64,000 nt of DNA from Caldilineaceae bacterium (lineage in GTDB: Bacteria; Chloroflexota; Anaerolineae; Caldilineales; Caldilineaceae): NCBI GenBank assembly GCA_020846635.1, contig JADLDO010000028.1:1-64000 (forward strand), in the 5' to 3' direction. The position numbers and the translations under genes were made by a program. Each line of letters begins with the position of its first letter. Position 1 is the stretch's first letter. Below are positions 62,618-64,000 of this stretch, in pieces. Under the pieces are notes generated by a model. It worked only from the letters and a program-made list of their open reading frames with translations. It was not told where the DNA came from and did no database searches.

Positions 62618-64000
62618 ATGCCAACCAATACAATTTGGTCTTCGCTGCCCCCGCGACGACGGCTGTGGATTGCCACGCTGCTCCTGTTTTCGTGGATTCT
62701 CTTGATGCGCCTGCCCGCGCTGGATCGTTTTGTCACTGCCGACGAACACGCATGGCTGGCGCGTTCGGGCAACTTCTACTATGCGCTGGCCCACGGCGAT
62801 TGGGCAGGCACTTTTCAACGCCACCACCCCGGCGTTACGGTCACTTGGGCAGGGCTGGTGGGCTATCTCTTTACCTATCCAGGCTATGCGGCTGATGCAC
62901 CTGGGCAATTTGGCTGGCTGACCGAGGAGATTGAGCCATTTCTGCGCAGCCACAGTCATGACCCAATCACGATCCTGGCAGCAGGGCGCGCCGCCAGCGT
63001 CGTTATGATTGCCCTTGCGCTGGTGGGCTGTTTTGTGCTGGCGCGGCGACTTCTGGGTGGCTGGGCGGCCTTCCTGGGCATGGCGCTCATTGCCTTTAAC
63101 CCTTTCCACATAGCCCACTCGCGCTTTCTCCACCTCGACGGGCTGGTTTCAAGTTTGATGCTGCTGGCAGTCTTGGCCTGGCTCCACCATCTTCAGGCTC
63201 GTCACGCTGAGCGCAGCGAAAAGTCCCCTCATGCCGCGAGCAGAAGGGGATTCCGCCTGCGCCGGAATGAGAATGGGACATTGGCGCTAGCTGCCATCGC
63301 CGCCGGGCTTTCCTGGCTGACTCGCTCGCCTGCGCTCTTTCTGATCCCGCTTTTTGGGCTGCTAGCCTTGCTCCATGTGTGGCACGCCCCTGACCATCCC
63401 TGGCGATCCACCCTGCGCAGCCTGCTCATCGGTGGGGCTGGTGCGTTTGCTCTGTTTGTGTTGCTCTGGCCCGCCATGTGGGTAGACCCGGTGGGAAGCC
63501 TCTATCAAGTCTTGACCGCGGCAGGTGACTATGCCGCCGAAGGCCATCTCAAGCCCACCTTTTTCAATGGCGAGATCTACGCGGGCGACCCTGGCTTTTG
63601 GTTCTACCCGATCACCTATCTTTGGCGCAGCACGCCTATCACCTGGATCGGGCTGGCAATGGCGCTGGTTGGGTTGATTTTGCGCGTGCCGCCGCTCAAT
63701 GAGCGGCGCGTGCGTGCGGTGTTGGGTGCGCTGCTGCTCTATGCGCTGGGCTTTATGCTCTTTATGGACATCGGCGCTAAGAAATTCGACCGCTACCTGC
63801 TTCCTGCTTATCTACCGCTGGAACTGATCGCCGGGGTTGGGTGGGTGGTGGCGCTCAACTTGGCACAGCAGCGCGGGGCCAAGAGAGGCGCGGCACGCTT
63901 TTTCCCCCTGGCAGCGGCATCGGTGATCATGGCGCAAGCCCTCTTTGCGCTGCCCACCTTTCCCTATTATCTCACCTATTACAACCCAGCAATGGGGGGT
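62618..64000 (+). CDS. glycosyltransferase-39-like membrane protein, partial (cut by window end)
   Basis: The frame opens with MPTNTIWSSLPPRRRLWIAT and stays open to the window edge (461 codons). The acidic motif is FVTADEHAWLARSGNFYYAL, followed by FQRHHPGVTVTWAGL, and about seven membrane segments are visible. It belongs to the same broad family as the two genes before it but is a different branch. A palindromic repeat (63198-63276) is built into the frame between two membrane segments. It is probably co-transcribed with its neighbours (7-bp gap). Confidence 0.78.
   Translation, partial: MPTNTIWSSLPPRRRLWIATLLLFSWILLMRLPALDRFVTADEHAWLARSGNFYYALAHGDWAGTFQRHHPGVTVTWAGLVGYLFTYPGYAADAPGQFGWLTEEIEPFLRSHSHDPITILAAGRAASVVMIALALVGCFVLARRLLGGWAAFLGMALIAFNPFHIAHSRFLHLDGLVSSLMLLAVLAWLHHLQARHAERSEKSPHAASRRGFRLRRNENGTLALAAIAAGLSWLTRSPALFLIPLFGLLALLHVWHAPDHPWRSTLRSLLIGGAGAFALFVLLWPAMWVDPVGSLYQVLTAAGDYAAEGHLKPTFFNGEIYAGDPGFWFYPITYLWRSTPITWIGLAMALVGLILRVPPLNERRVRAVLGALLLYALGFMLFMDIGAKKFDRYLLPAYLPLELIAGVGWVVALNLAQQRGAKRGAARFFPLAAASVIMAQALFALPTFPYYLTYYNPAMGG
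63198..63276 (+). repeat. in-frame REP-like repeat inside a glycosyltransferase gene
   Basis: TCGTCACGCTGAGCGCAGCG and GGGATTCCGCCTGCGCCGGA are of the kind found in abundant intergenic repeats of bacteria ('CACGCTGAGCGCAGCGAA', 'ATTCCG..CGGAAT'). They are read through in frame as RHAERSEKSPHAASRRGFRL then RRNENG, a basic loop between two membrane segments. Confidence 0.5.

Overview
The window looks like chromosomal DNA of a free-living Chloroflexota bacterium, probably from the Anaerolineae/Caldilineae side. This is an inference from gene types and style: KorAB-type 2-oxoacid:ferredoxin oxidoreductase, RmlA-long, large glycosyltransferase-39-like and DUF2079 membrane proteins, tmk next to a cyclic-di-AMP receptor, an archaeal/fungal-type aspartate-semialdehyde dehydrogenase, frequent GC-rich hairpins and scattered short palindromic repeats. 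No rRNA, tRNA, phage, transposase or CRISPR array was found.

Layout. 0.4-4.2 kb: a cupin, a marR-MFS efflux operon with a clear palindromic operator, a small DUF3553-like protein and pseudouridine-5'-phosphate glycosidase. 4.2-12.8 kb (minus strand): ftsH, an unusual HAD-like protein whose motifs are in permuted order, and the aspartate pathway genes asd, hom and ask. The ask leader carries a textbook SAM-I riboswitch with promoter, antiterminator and terminator. 13-20 kb: two lipoproteins, an enolase-superfamily enzyme, a HAD phosphatase, NhaA and dodecin. 20.5-23.9 kb: korA-korB plus a small helix-turn-helix protein. 24-31 kb: Kup potassium transporter, a hisS-serine hydrolase pair, alanine dehydrogenase and a NucS/DUF5655-type nuclease-like protein. 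31-37 kb: a second MarR, a ClC channel with CBS domains, SppA and a cysteine-desulfurase-like enzyme. 37.5-41 kb: a decaying BrnT/antitoxin locus, a cyclic-di-AMP receptor, tmk and an R3H/AAA protein.

41-53 kb (minus strand) is an exopolysaccharide or cell-surface glycan cluster. It contains a PchB-like chorismate mutase, a GT4 glycosyltransferase, an orphan HicB, two Wzz-type proteins, a DUF2079 membrane protein, a BY-kinase-like ATPase with a degenerate P-loop, RmlA, an unknown protein, RmlB and two GNAT-like proteins. 53-64 kb has FmdB, gmk, a rhomboid protease, malQ and a run of three large glycosyltransferase-39-like membrane proteins, the last cut by the window end.

The clearest regulatory story is methionine/SAM control of aspartate kinase. 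The least ordinary protein is the permuted HAD-like protein at 6479-7702. Several short palindromic repeat families are spread through intergenic DNA; one copy lies in frame inside a glycosyltransferase gene. Two relics of BrnT/BrnA toxin-antitoxin genes were also found, both too short or too broken to appear as normal genes.
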